DNA from: an uncultured Pelagibacteraceae bacterium
Lineage (GTDB): Bacteria; Pseudomonadota; Alphaproteobacteria; Pelagibacterales; Pelagibacteraceae
Direction of reading: 5' to 3'
Assembly: GCA_902618565.1 (NCBI GenBank)
Contig: CACNAX010000001.1
Coordinates: 62,001-126,000 of the forward strand
DNA: 64,000 bases
A program made the translations under genes and the position numbers. Shown one piece after another: positions 1 to 9,255 of this stretch. How positions within the stretch are numbered: the stretch's first letter is position 1; each line of letters opens with the position of its first letter. The notes under the pieces were generated by a model. That model was not told the origin of the DNA and did no database searches. It saw only the letters and a program-made list of their open reading frames with translations.

Positions 1-55
1 TTTAATGCTCATAAAGGTTTAATACATCATTATAAATTTTAATCTACGAAAAAAT

Positions 56-505
56 ATGCCAAATAAAGCTCCTAATTTCAAAATCCCATCAACCAATTCA
101 AAACTTTTAGAGCTAAAGAAAATCAAAAGTAAATATAAAGTTTTATATTTCTATCCAAAAGATAATACACCAGGGTGCACAGTTGAGACAAAAGACTTCA
201 ATTCTCTACTTTCACAATTTAAAAAATTAGACTGTGAAGTTATTGGTATTTCTAAAGATAGTATGGAAAGTCATGAAAAATTTAGAGATAAATTTAAAAT
301 TAATTTTGATTTGGTAGCAGACGTAAAAAAAGAAGCGATTAAAGCATACAAAGTTTGGGGTAAAAAAAAATTCATGGGTAGAGAATTTATGGGATTAATA
401 AGAAGTACATTTTTATTAAAAGATGACAAAATTATTAAAGAGTGGCGTTCAGTAAAAGTTAAAGACCACGCAAAAGAAGTGTTAGAATTTTTAAAAACAG
501 TTTAA
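56..505 (+). CDS. bcp: thioredoxin-dependent peroxiredoxin (Bcp/PrxQ-like)
   Basis: 149 aa ORF; YFYPKDNTPGCTVE motif typical of Bcp/PrxQ peroxiredoxins. Confidence 0.9.
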   Translation: MPNKAPNFKIPSTNSKLLELKKIKSKYKVLYFYPKDNTPGCTVETKDFNSLLSQFKKLDCEVIGISKDSMESHEKFRDKFKINFDLVADVKKEAIKAYKVWGKKKFMGREFMGLIRSTFLLKDDKIIKEWRSVKVKDHAKEVLEFLKTV

Positions 506-537
506 TAAAAAAAGGCCCCATTTACGGGGCCTTTTTA
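506..537. terminator. bidirectional intrinsic terminator between convergent genes
   Basis: AAAAAAAGGCCCC-attta-CGGGGCCTTTTT: GC stem flanked by A-tract and T-tract, between two convergent stop codons. Confidence 0.9.
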
Positions 538-563
538 GTTTAACTTAAGGGAGGGAGTTAAAT

Positions 564-1865
564 TTAGTCTCTTATAGCGTAAGCTATTACACCAGTTTCA
601 GTTACGTCTGTACCTTTCAGTTCAGCCTCTTTACTTAATCTGATACCCATAGTGTTTTTCATAATTGCCCATACAATGTATGATACTACAAAAACAAATG
701 CGTTGATCGAGATTACACCGATTAACTGTGCACTAAAGTTTGCATCAGAGTTTGTTAGTGGAACAGCTAATGTTCCCCAAACTCCAGCAAATAAGTGAGC
801 TGGTATTGCACCAACAACATCATCAATCTTAAATGAGAATAATAGTTTTGTTCCAAACACTACTATCAATCCACCGATTGCACCGATGAATATTGCTGCT
901 ATAGGTGCTGGCGCTAGTGGTTCAGCTGTTATTGCAACTAATCCACCAATCGCACCGTTAAGCATTTGAACTACATCAGTTTTACCATACATTAATCTAG
1001 TAATTACTGCTGCTGCTAAAACACCACCACACGCTGCTAAGTTTGTATTAATAAATATATTAGATACTGCTACTGCATCATCGAAAGTTCCCATTGCAAG
1101 CTGTGAACCACCGTTGAAACCGAACCAACCTAACCATAAAATAAATACTCCAACTGTTACCAAAGGTATAGAAGAAGCTGCAAATGGTCTCATTGGTTTT
1201 GCTTCACCTGATTTAGCAAATCTTCCTGTTCTCGCACCTAACAACATAGCTCCTGCTAATGCTGCAGCACCACCAGTTGAGTGTACAAGAGTTGAACCAG
1301 CAAAATCAGAGAAACCTAAAGCGGCTAACCAGCCACCACCCCACTGCCATCCCATGACAATTGGATAAATGATTCCTGATAAAATTGCTGCAAATAAGAA
1401 GAAAGGCCATAATTTAATTCTTTCTGCTAACGTACCAGATACAATTGATACTGTTGTTGCACAGAATACCATTTGGAAATACCAATCCGAACCATCTGCA
1501 TATCCTGTATCAACAGCACTTGCATCAGACCACGGAGTGAATGTTCCTATATAGCCACCTTCTGGAATTCCATATGCTAGATTATAACCAACCATCCAGA
1601 ACATAATTCCAGCGATAGAAAATAATCCTATATTTTTTGCACAAATTACAGATACACTTTTTGAAGTTACCATTCCTGATTCTAGCATCGCAAATCCGCA
1701 AGCCATAAACATGACAAGAAAACCACAAACTAAAAATAGAAATGTATTAAAAATAAATCCAACTTCTGCAGAGACTGTAGATTCGGCATAACCTACACTC
1801 GTCATATTCAGTAAGAAAAACAAACTTACTAAAGGACCGACAAGTTTTTTTAAATGTTTAGTCAT
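564..1865 (-). CDS. amt: ammonium transporter (Amt family) with signal-peptide-like N-terminus
   Basis: 433 aa; FMACGFAMLESGMV, VHSTGGAAALAGAMLLGARTGRF and AHLFAGVWGTLAVPL motifs of Amt proteins. Confidence 0.93.
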   Translation of the reverse strand: MTKHLKKLVGPLVSLFFLLNMTSVGYAESTVSAEVGFIFNTFLFLVCGFLVMFMACGFAMLESGMVTSKSVSVICAKNIGLFSIAGIMFWMVGYNLAYGIPEGGYIGTFTPWSDASAVDTGYADGSDWYFQMVFCATTVSIVSGTLAERIKLWPFFLFAAILSGIIYPIVMGWQWGGGWLAALGFSDFAGSTLVHSTGGAAALAGAMLLGARTGRFAKSGEAKPMRPFAASSIPLVTVGVFILWLGWFGFNGGSQLAMGTFDDAVAVSNIFINTNLAACGGVLAAAVITRLMYGKTDVVQMLNGAIGGLVAITAEPLAPAPIAAIFIGAIGGLIVVFGTKLLFSFKIDDVVGAIPAHLFAGVWGTLAVPLTNSDANFSAQLIGVISINAFVFVVSYIVWAIMKNTMGIRLSKEAELKGTDVTETGVIAYAIRD

Positions 1866-1961
1866 TTAACCTCCATTGTTAAAAAGAGGTTCTTATAATT
1901 TTAAAATAAATAAAAACTAATGATTGTTGTTAAAAATAGATATGCAGTTTTTGCATGCAGA

Positions 1962-2005
1962 AACAGCCTTTATTAAGAATTTTAGCATTCCTAATAAAGG
2001 CTGTT
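1962..2005 (-). terminator. long hairpin downstream of HU gene
   Basis: Perfect 14-bp inverted repeat AACAGCCTTTATTA / TAATAAAGGCTGTT with 16-nt loop, 10 bp past the HU stop codon. Confidence 0.7.
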
Positions 2006-2014
2006 AAATGAGAT

Positions 2015-2290
2015 TTACTTGTTAAATACTTCTTTAAGTGCTTTAGCAGGTAAAAACTTTACCTTTTGAGAAGCAGCGATTTGGATTTGCTCTCCAGTTC
2101 TTGGATTACGTCCAATTCGGGCTTTTCTTTTAGCCACTTTATATGTACCAAAACCTGCAATCTTTACAGAATCGTCGTTTTTCAACGCATCTAGTATAGT
2201 ATTCGTAATAGTATCAAAAGTACGCTCTGCATCAGCTTTACTTTGATTTAACGAACCAGCTAGCTTTGCTACTAATTGTTTTTTGTTCAT
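2015..2290 (-). CDS. hup: HU family DNA-binding protein
   Basis: 91 aa; GFGTYKVAKRKARIGRNPRTGEQIQIAASQKVKF is the HU/IHF signature. Confidence 0.95.
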   Translation of the reverse strand: MNKKQLVAKLAGSLNQSKADAERTFDTITNTILDALKNDDSVKIAGFGTYKVAKRKARIGRNPRTGEQIQIAASQKVKFLPAKALKEVFNK

Positions 2291-2442
2291 TTTAGCTCCG
2301 GTTTTAAAGGTTTATGAAACTATACTTAACAAAATCATTGATAATTCAAGCTTTTTTTTAGTATATATTTTTTTTTGAACAACAATATATAGTGGTAAAT
2401 AAAGTCAATAAATACAATGTTTTTCTAGCTATTAAAAAAGCC

Positions 2443-3552
2443 TTAAAATAAGCCTAAATCTTTAAGGTCGTTAAATGTTGCGAAAAACATCAAAGATAAC
2501 AACAAAAACATTCCGATTCGAAAAAAACCTTCCTGTGTTTTTTGACTTAAAGGACGACCTAATACTTTTTCAAATGCATAAAACATCAGATGTCCTCCAT
2601 CTAATAAAGGTATTGGAAACAAGTTAATTAGTCCTAAACTTATAGAAATATATGCCATCATACTGACAAAGGGTATAATTCCAAATTCTGCTACTTGGCC
2701 AGAAATTTTAGCAATTCTAATTGGACCACCCAATTGAGAACTGTCCCCTGCTCCTGTAAACATTGATCCAAGATATTTAAGTGATGAAGTTGTTACAAAA
2801 TAAACTTCATTAAATGATTGAAGTAAAGCTTGTGCAGGTCCAAGTTTTTTGTGTGTTATTTGATTGTTATAAGGACTAAGTTTAATGCCTACCATCCTTT
2901 TCTTTAATTTGTTTCCTAATTCATCAACGCTATCAACAAAATTTGGCTTTACTTTTAATATTATCTCCTGGTCATATCTTGAAACTTTAAAATCGATAAA
3001 TTCTGATGTTGACATTGCTATTAATTTAGAAACATCAAGAATACTCTCAACTTTTGTATTATCTATTTCAATAATAACATCATTTTTTTGCATACCGGCA
3101 ACTTCTGCTGGACTATCTTTTAATACTTCATCAATTACAGCTGGTGTAAAATCTTTACCTGCAAACATGTATATGAAAGTAAAAATGACTAAAGCTAAAA
3201 TAAAATTAGCCAATGGTCCTCCAGCAACAATTAAGGCTCTTTGGTAAAGAGGTTTTGTTACAAACAATTTGTGTTGGTCTTCTTTGCTATATTTTTTTAG
3301 TAGTTCCTCTTGATCTGCTTGTGAAAATACATTCCTATCTCCGAAAAATTTTACATAACCGCCTAGTGGTATCCAACAAACTTTCCATCTTGTCCCTGAT
3401 TTATCGTTCCATCCAAATAATTCTCGACCAAAACCTATCGAAAAATCTGTTACACCAACACCATATCTTTTTGCAAAATAATAATGTCCATATTCATGAA
3501 TGAAAACAACAACAACGATTAATACAATAAATGGTAATATAAAATTGAGCAT
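2443..3552 (-). CDS. rseP: RIP metalloprotease RseP (site-2 protease, M50)
   Basis: 369 aa; HEYGHYYFAKRYGV zinc motif, central PDZ-like segment, C-terminal NLFPIPLLDGGHL motif. Confidence 0.9.
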   Translation of the reverse strand: MLNFILPFIVLIVVVVFIHEYGHYYFAKRYGVGVTDFSIGFGRELFGWNDKSGTRWKVCWIPLGGYVKFFGDRNVFSQADQEELLKKYSKEDQHKLFVTKPLYQRALIVAGGPLANFILALVIFTFIYMFAGKDFTPAVIDEVLKDSPAEVAGMQKNDVIIEIDNTKVESILDVSKLIAMSTSEFIDFKVSRYDQEIILKVKPNFVDSVDELGNKLKKRMVGIKLSPYNNQITHKKLGPAQALLQSFNEVYFVTTSSLKYLGSMFTGAGDSSQLGGPIRIAKISGQVAEFGIIPFVSMMAYISISLGLINLFPIPLLDGGHLMFYAFEKVLGRPLSQKTQEGFFRIGMFLLLSLMFFATFNDLKDLGLF

Positions 3553-3593
3553 TTATTAAATTATACAATAATTAGGTTTTTAATAAACATCAA

Positions 3594-5024
3594 TTATTTC
3601 AATTTCCATGCAATTATTGGTGATAAAGTTGCCGCAATAAATGAACAAAATAAAAGAGATTGAGAAATATACGATGGTGCTAAATCCATTGGCAAAATTA
3701 TGCCAAATAGTATTGATTTAGAAAAATCAGGACTTGGAAAAAATAATAGTCCTGCAATTAATCCTATTAATATAGAAACATAAGCATTTTTTTCATCATA
3801 AGATTTTGAATAAAAAGTATAAAAAACACTTAGAACAGCCGCACAACAAAATAAATCTGCTATTAAGAATAAATAAAGAATACTAAATCCTTTTGATGCA
3901 ACAAAAAAAGCTATGACCGAAAGAAAAATAACAAATTGTTTTGAGATATTTAAATGATTATTTTTTAAATTTAATACTTTATCTACATCGACTATTACCA
4001 AACTTGAAATAGCATTTATTAAAGTATCAATACTACTTATTGTTAAAGAGATAGCTAAAATTATTACAATGACTGAAAATATTATTAAATTTTCTTTTAA
4101 TAAAATTGAGAAAAATGCAAGATCAGGTAATACATTAGTATCTTGAGAGACAGCCACTAAACCAGTAAATCCCATAAAAAAGACTATTGGTAATATTATT
4201 AAAAATGAAAATATTAAACTTTTTTTTAAAACTTCGTAATTTTTTGCAGCATAAACTCTCTGCCAATTACCTTGATGAAAAAGATTAGTTGCAGCAACAG
4301 CTATAAAGAAAGTTAAACCGGCAGTATAATTTGGGAGATAACTAAAACTTAACAAATGCGGATTATTATTTTTAATAATTTCAAAGTTAAAATCGTTTGT
4401 TTCAATTGAGGTAATAAAAATTAAACTAATTATTAAAAGTGCTGTAAATACAAAAAATTGAATATTATCTGTAATTAAGGATGCTCTTAAACCTCCATAT
4501 AATGTGTAAAGTAACGAACATGATATTACTATTAAAGAGGTAATCCACAACTCAGTACCAGATATGTAATTAATTAAAAAAGCTACAGCAGTAACTTCAG
4601 CAATTAAAAAGATTGTCATATAAAAAATGGAAAAAACTAAAATAAGTTTATAAAGATTTGGTCCAAATCTTAATCTTATTATTTCAATAATACTTTTGCC
4701 TTGCGGATAACTAGTTCTAAATTTTTTACCAAGATAAATTAAAATAAAGAGTGGAAATGCAGTTCCTAGTGAATAACCAATCACTGCACCAATTCCTCCC
4801 CATGTTGCTGCTGATGCCGGTCCAAATAAAATCCAAGCACCAAGTGCTGAAGCAACAAGACTTGTTGTTAAGGATAAAGTTCCAATCGAACGGTTTGCAA
4901 CTAAATAATTATTAAGTCCTTTAAATTTTTTTGAAAAATAAATTCCAACAAAAACAAATATTAAAGAAATTGAAATAATTAATATTATTGCTGATGATTG
5001 ATTGATTATATTTAAATTATTCAT
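3594..5024 (-). CDS. thiV: sodium:solute symporter (SSS) family transporter, probable thiamin/HMP-type transporter (ThiV-like)
   Basis: 476 aa multi-TM SSS protein directly preceded by a TPP riboswitch. Confidence 0.75.
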   Translation of the reverse strand: MNNLNIINQSSAIILIISISLIFVFVGIYFSKKFKGLNNYLVANRSIGTLSLTTSLVASALGAWILFGPASAATWGGIGAVIGYSLGTAFPLFILIYLGKKFRTSYPQGKSIIEIIRLRFGPNLYKLILVFSIFYMTIFLIAEVTAVAFLINYISGTELWITSLIVISCSLLYTLYGGLRASLITDNIQFFVFTALLIISLIFITSIETNDFNFEIIKNNNPHLLSFSYLPNYTAGLTFFIAVAATNLFHQGNWQRVYAAKNYEVLKKSLIFSFLIILPIVFFMGFTGLVAVSQDTNVLPDLAFFSILLKENLIIFSVIVIILAISLTISSIDTLINAISSLVIVDVDKVLNLKNNHLNISKQFVIFLSVIAFFVASKGFSILYLFLIADLFCCAAVLSVFYTFYSKSYDEKNAYVSILIGLIAGLLFFPSPDFSKSILFGIILPMDLAPSYISQSLLFCSFIAATLSPIIAWKLK

Positions 5025-5096
5025 TTTCCCTTTCTGAATTACCGGACAGGTTCTAAGGGTATTTCTCAGCCTTCTGGCACCCCATTTGCAACTTAT
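5025..5096 (-). promoter_or_regulatory. TPP (THI-box) riboswitch
   Basis: Minus strand reads GGGGTGCCAGAAGGCTGAGAAATACCCTTAGAACCTGTCCGGTAATTCAGAAAGGGAAAATG; conserved GGGGTGC, CTGAGA, ACCCTTxGAACCTG and GGTAAT blocks of the THI element; lies immediately 5' of the SSS transporter start. Confidence 0.93.
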
Positions 5097-5104
5097 TTCA
5101 AAGA

Positions 5105-5848
5105 TTAAATGAAATCAATTATTAACTTAGCGCTACTAACAAGAATTAAAGCGTAAATGATATTATAAAATAAATTTTCCTCAATTATTTTAAGTAATTT
5201 ATAACCTATAAATATTCCAATAAGCGCTAAGGGAAAGAGAGTAACTGATTGATATAAAGTATCAAAATTCATCATAGATAAATAAACATACAGAGGAAGC
5301 TTAATTAGATTGACGCAACTAAAAAAAATAATTCTTGTGCCAACATAAATTTCTTTTTTCATTCTTAGTGGAAGCAAATAAAGACTTGTTGGAGTTCCTC
5401 CCGCATGTACACAAAAACTTGAAAAACCAGCAATGGATGAACAAATAGCCCCTTTAAAAAAGTTTTTTTTTGCCGGTATAGTTTTTTCTTTTTTAAATAG
5501 AAAATAATGACCAGAAAATAAAAAACCCATTATTCCAACAATTAACTTAAGCAAATCCTCAGAAAAATAAGTAAATGTAAATGAGCCAATTATTATTCCA
5601 ATAGCTGCAAATGGAACTATTAATTTAAGTGTTCCAAAATCAAACTCTCTTCTAAATCTATAAACTGCAATAATGTCTGAAAAAATTAATATTGGTAAAA
5701 TAATTGCAAGTGCTTGATTTAATGGCATTACTACTGTCATTAATGGAACTGAAATTAATGATATTGATCCACCTAAACCTGATTTAGCAATTCCATATAA
5801 TACGATAGCTGGAACAACGCTAACAAAGAATAATAAATTTATCTCCAT
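5105..5848 (-). CDS. TSUP (TauE/SafE) family membrane permease
   Basis: 247 aa multi-TM; GLGGSISLISVPLM and AGFSSFCVHAGGTPTSLYLLPLRMKKEIYVGTRIIFF typical of the TauE/SafE family. Confidence 0.85.
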   Translation of the reverse strand: MEINLLFFVSVVPAIVLYGIAKSGLGGSISLISVPLMTVVMPLNQALAIILPILIFSDIIAVYRFRREFDFGTLKLIVPFAAIGIIIGSFTFTYFSEDLLKLIVGIMGFLFSGHYFLFKKEKTIPAKKNFFKGAICSSIAGFSSFCVHAGGTPTSLYLLPLRMKKEIYVGTRIIFFSCVNLIKLPLYVYLSMMNFDTLYQSVTLFPLALIGIFIGYKLLKIIEENLFYNIIYALILVSSAKLIIDFI

Positions 5849-5854
5849 TATAAA

Positions 5855-6019
5855 TTAGAAATATAGTAATAAAGATAAAACCACTAATATTAAAACTAAT
5901 ATGATGACAGCTATGTAATTGAGTTTAATTTTAAATTTGCTTAATAAAAATTCATTAATTTTTTCCCAGAAAATAATAATTAAAATTAATAGTACTGCTG
6001 GAAGAATAAATTTAATCAT
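5855..6019 (-). CDS. small membrane protein (MIKFILPAVLLILIIIFW...)
   Basis: C-terminal part of the 5855..6079 track ORF; internal ATG at 6019 fits better because the unlisted upstream ORF (6028..6195) would overlap the longer form; two hydrophobic segments. Confidence 0.6.
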   Translation of the reverse strand: MIKFILPAVLLILIIIFWEKINEFLLSKFKIKLNYIAVIILVLILVVLSLLLYF

Positions 6020-6027
6020 AAATCTAT

Positions 6028-6195
6028 TTACATCAAAAAATACATCAATCCAAATATAACAAGTATAATTATTATCCAAATTGAAAAATTAGATATCAAT
6101 TGTTTAATATTTGAGTTTGATCTGAGAAAATTAGGTAGAACTAATATTAAGACTAATATTAAAAATATTGCAGGAATTATCTGGTCAACAGTCAA
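6028..6195 (-). CDS. small membrane protein with TTG start, not in the ORF track
   Basis: Hand translation: LTVDQIIPAIFLILVLILVLPNFLRSNSNIKQLISNFSIWIIIILVIFGLMYFLM*; starts 2 bp after the ABC-2 permease stop; resembles the following 54-aa ORF (IIPAIFLILVLI vs ILPAVLLILIII). Confidence 0.6.
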   Translation of the reverse strand: MTVDQIIPAIFLILVLILVLPNFLRSNSNIKQLISNFSIWIIIILVIFGLMYFLM

Positions 6196-6196
6196 A

Positions 6197-6964
6197 TTAA
6201 TTTTTTATATTATAACCTTTTTTAAGTATAATTGAGACAAGAGTTACACATACAATTAAAAATATAAACATTGTTGAAATACTTATCCAAATATCAAAAT
6301 CAGAAACTCCATAAAATGCAAACCTCAGCCCATTAATTAAATATACAACAGGATTAAAATAAGTGACTGTTTGCCAGAAACTTGGGAGCATATCTAGCGA
6401 ATACAAACTTCCACCTAAGAATACCATTGGTGTTATGACAATTGTTGGTATTATAGACATTTGCTCGAAATTTTTACTAAGAAGTCCAATTAAAAACCCG
6501 AACAAAGCAAAAGTAAAAGCAACTAGAATTAATAAGAAAATCATTAGTAAAGGAAACTTTACATTTACTTCTGCAAAAAAAAGTGAAGTGCAGAAAATTA
6601 CTGCAGCAACAATTAAGGTTTTAGTTGCACCTGCACCAACATAAGCAATTACAATTTCTACAGTAGAAATTGGAGCTGCTAAAATTTCATAAATTGTTCC
6701 ATTAAATTTAGGAAAAAAAATTCCAAAAGAAGTGTTACTGATAGATTGCGTTAATAATGTTAACATCAATAATCCTGGAACTATATAAGAGCCATAACTA
6801 ATGCCATCAATTTTTTGTACATAATCACCGATTACCGAGCCGAATACTATAAAGTATAATGAAGTAGATAAAACTGGAGAAAGAAGAGATTGTATTAATG
6901 TTCTTCTAAATCTATCCATTTCATGAAAATAAATTGCTCTTAATGCGTAAAAATTAATCCTCAT
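6197..6964 (-). CDS. ABC-2 type transporter permease
   Basis: 255 aa; ABC-2 permease layout with SPVLSTSLYFIVFGSVIG and MVFLGGSLYSLDMLPSFWQTVTYFNPVVYLINGLR. Confidence 0.9.
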   Translation of the reverse strand: MRINFYALRAIYFHEMDRFRRTLIQSLLSPVLSTSLYFIVFGSVIGDYVQKIDGISYGSYIVPGLLMLTLLTQSISNTSFGIFFPKFNGTIYEILAAPISTVEIVIAYVGAGATKTLIVAAVIFCTSLFFAEVNVKFPLLMIFLLILVAFTFALFGFLIGLLSKNFEQMSIIPTIVITPMVFLGGSLYSLDMLPSFWQTVTYFNPVVYLINGLRFAFYGVSDFDIWISISTMFIFLIVCVTLVSIILKKGYNIKN

Positions 6965-7889
6965 TATTTTCCTTTACCAATGTCACAAAAATCTTTTCAA
7001 GATTATTTTGCTCTGTTTTTAAGTCTCTCATCCTCAAACCTGCATTTTTTAAATCTTGAAGCATCTTTGTAATACCTGTTCTTTCAGCATGTAAGTTATA
7101 GTTGTAAATTAATGAATAATTATCGTTAGAGATTGATAGATTATATTCATCAAGTTCTGATGGAATTTTTTCGACTTTATCCTGCAACTCAATAGTTAAT
7201 TTTTTATGACCCATCTTTTTTAATAAATCTATTTTATTATCAACAACAATGATTTCTCCTTGATTAATTACAGCAACTCGGTCTGCGATTGCCTCTGCTT
7301 CTTCAATATAGTGTGTTGTTAAAATTATGGTTACTCCAGTTTTCCTTAATCCCTCTACAACTTTCCACATATCTTTTCTCAATTCTACATCTACGCCTGC
7401 CGTTGGTTCATCAAGAAATAATATCGAAGGTTCATGAGATAATGCTTTTGCTATCATTACACGTCTTTTCATTCCTCCTGAAAGCTGATTTAACCTTAAA
7501 TCTTTTTTATCCCATAAACTAAAATCTTTTAGAACTTTTTCTATATGTTGCGGGTTTGGCTTTTTTCCGTATAAGCCTCTTGAATATGAAACATTGTTAA
7601 ACACTGTTTCAAATTGTTCTAGTGAAATTTCTTGGGGGACCAGTCCTATTCTTGATCTTGTTTCTCTATAATCTTTTATAATATCAAAACCATCTACTGT
7701 AATTACTCCAGAAGTTGGTTTAACTATACCACATACAATACTTATCAGTGTAGTTTTGCCAGCTCCATTTGGTCCAAGCATAGCAATAATTTCACCTTGC
7801 TTTATATTTAAATTAACAGTTTTTAAAGCGTTAAATCCATTGTCGTATACCTTTGAAAGGCTATCAATTGTTATTAAATCTTTAGTCAT
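6954..7889 (-). CDS. ABC-2 transporter ATP-binding protein
   Basis: 311 aa; Walker A GPNGAGKTT, signature LSGGMKRR, Walker B ILFLDEP; overlaps permease start. Confidence 0.93.
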   Translation of the reverse strand: MTKDLITIDSLSKVYDNGFNALKTVNLNIKQGEIIAMLGPNGAGKTTLISIVCGIVKPTSGVITVDGFDIIKDYRETRSRIGLVPQEISLEQFETVFNNVSYSRGLYGKKPNPQHIEKVLKDFSLWDKKDLRLNQLSGGMKRRVMIAKALSHEPSILFLDEPTAGVDVELRKDMWKVVEGLRKTGVTIILTTHYIEEAEAIADRVAVINQGEIIVVDNKIDLLKKMGHKKLTIELQDKVEKIPSELDEYNLSISNDNYSLIYNYNLHAERTGITKMLQDLKNAGLRMRDLKTEQNNLEKIFVTLVKENNED

Positions 7890-7922
7890 TATCTGAGGTC
7901 TTAATTTGATATAGAGATGTTT

Positions 7923-8366
7923 TTAGTGACAAGCAATATTATATTTTTTTAATCTCCAATAATTGTATGGCCATGGAGTTAAAAATCCAACTAAAAGCAT
8001 TATTGGTACTACCCACCAATTTAAAATAGCTCCACCTGTTAAAATTACATCTGTGAGGTTCATGGCTATTTCCATACTGACCATTGATATAAAGCTCATA
8101 CCAAGCGCAGTCTTTAATGCTTTGGAAAAATCAAGTTTTTGTCTTAGTAAAATTATAGTTTCTAAAATAATACTTGTAATCAAACCATTTATAATTGCTA
8201 AAGTCATGATGGCTAAAACAGGCCAGGGAATTCCTGTTATCTGAAAATACAATATAGTTCCAAAGTCACCAATTGCACAGCCTAGTAAACACCAAGCAGT
8301 ATTTTTTGCGCTTCTTTTCCAAGTATGCTTGCATGACCAATTAAAATTAATTGCTTCTGAACTCAT
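7923..8366 (-). CDS. DUF4396-like membrane protein
   Basis: 147 aa; WKRSAKNTAWCLLGCAIGDFGTI ... TPWPYNYWRLKKYNIACH resembles the DUF4396 family (recalled, not searched). Confidence 0.6.
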   Translation of the reverse strand: MSSEAINFNWSCKHTWKRSAKNTAWCLLGCAIGDFGTILYFQITGIPWPVLAIMTLAIINGLITSIILETIILLRQKLDFSKALKTALGMSFISMVSMEIAMNLTDVILTGGAILNWWVVPIMLLVGFLTPWPYNYWRLKKYNIACH

Positions 8367-8791
8367 TGTTTGCTCATTTCTAAATGATATTCATAAATAT
8401 CATCTTTCCAATAAGATTTAATGTACGAAAGAATGTTATCAATACCTTCATCACTTATTTTGTCACCAAAACCCATCATCTTGCCTTCATAATTTTTTAT
8501 CAATTTAGCAAATCCATACTTTATCATTCTATGTAGTAACTCATCTGTATGATGCCAAGTATGACCAGTTCCATTTAAAGGCGGTGCTTTTCTATGCCCA
8601 TCTTCATCTAAACCTTGCCAATTTGTAGCTCCAGCTAAATTTGCTTGGTGACAAGAAACACAATATTGATTGTATAATATCTTGCCACTTTTAATTGCTT
8701 CTAATGAATCTCTAGTTATGGGGTAGTGCGAATGAGAGAAAGCAGTATCTGCATAAAATAAAACAATAAAAATAAAAAAATACTTTTTCAT
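8363..8791 (-). CDS. periplasmic c-type cytochrome
   Basis: 142 aa; N-terminal signal peptide, single heme motif CVSCH, conserved Met-containing C-terminal half. Confidence 0.85.
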   Translation of the reverse strand: MKKYFFIFIVLFYADTAFSHSHYPITRDSLEAIKSGKILYNQYCVSCHQANLAGATNWQGLDEDGHRKAPPLNGTGHTWHHTDELLHRMIKYGFAKLIKNYEGKMMGFGDKISDEGIDNILSYIKSYWKDDIYEYHLEMSKQ

Positions 8792-9255
8792 TAGTGTGGA
8801 GCCCTATATCTGCTATGACAAGCTTTACAGCTCGACCACATATATTGTTTCAAAGCTGCTCTAAAATCATCTTGGTCTTCTATAATTGAGGCTAGTTTTA
8901 TCATTTGATCAGATGATTTTTTCATTAGAGCATTAAATTCATCTTTTTCTTCCCAAATAATTGGTAAAGCCTCTGTTCCATGTCCCTCTTTTGTATTTTC
9001 TGGAAATAAATTTAGTAATTCTAAATAATTATCACTCATTCTAATCATTAGTTTTTTTGAGTCCTCAATTTCAACTTCGTTAAGCAAAATACTAATTCTT
9101 TTTGCTAGTTTATAATTTTGACTGAATAAAGATTTTCTTTTCTTTATTGTGTCTTTTGCGCTTTCTTCTGATAAAACATTAGAGTTAAATGAAAAAGAAA
9201 GTGCTACAATAAACATTATTTTGAAAATATTATTTATTTTTATAAAATAGCTCAT
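8791..9255 (-). CDS. cytochrome c'/c-556-like protein
   Basis: C-terminal heme motif CKACHSRYR, helical body; start refined from 9312 to the internal Met (MSYFIKINNIFKIMF...) giving a signal peptide. Confidence 0.75.
   Translation of the reverse strand: MSYFIKINNIFKIMFIVALSFSFNSNVLSEESAKDTIKKRKSLFSQNYKLAKRISILLNEVEIEDSKKLMIRMSDNYLELLNLFPENTKEGHGTEALPIIWEEKDEFNALMKKSSDQMIKLASIIEDQDDFRAALKQYMWSSCKACHSRYRAPH

Noticed and set aside
1114-1554. Plus-strand ORFs of 84 and 61 aa inside amt
   Set aside because: Antisense to a strongly supported Amt gene; composition looks like reverse-frame translation (Pro/Ala/Asn rich), no RBS.
2885-3503. Plus-strand ORFs of 120 and 96 aa inside rseP
   Set aside because: Antisense to a clear RseP coding region; no family resemblance.
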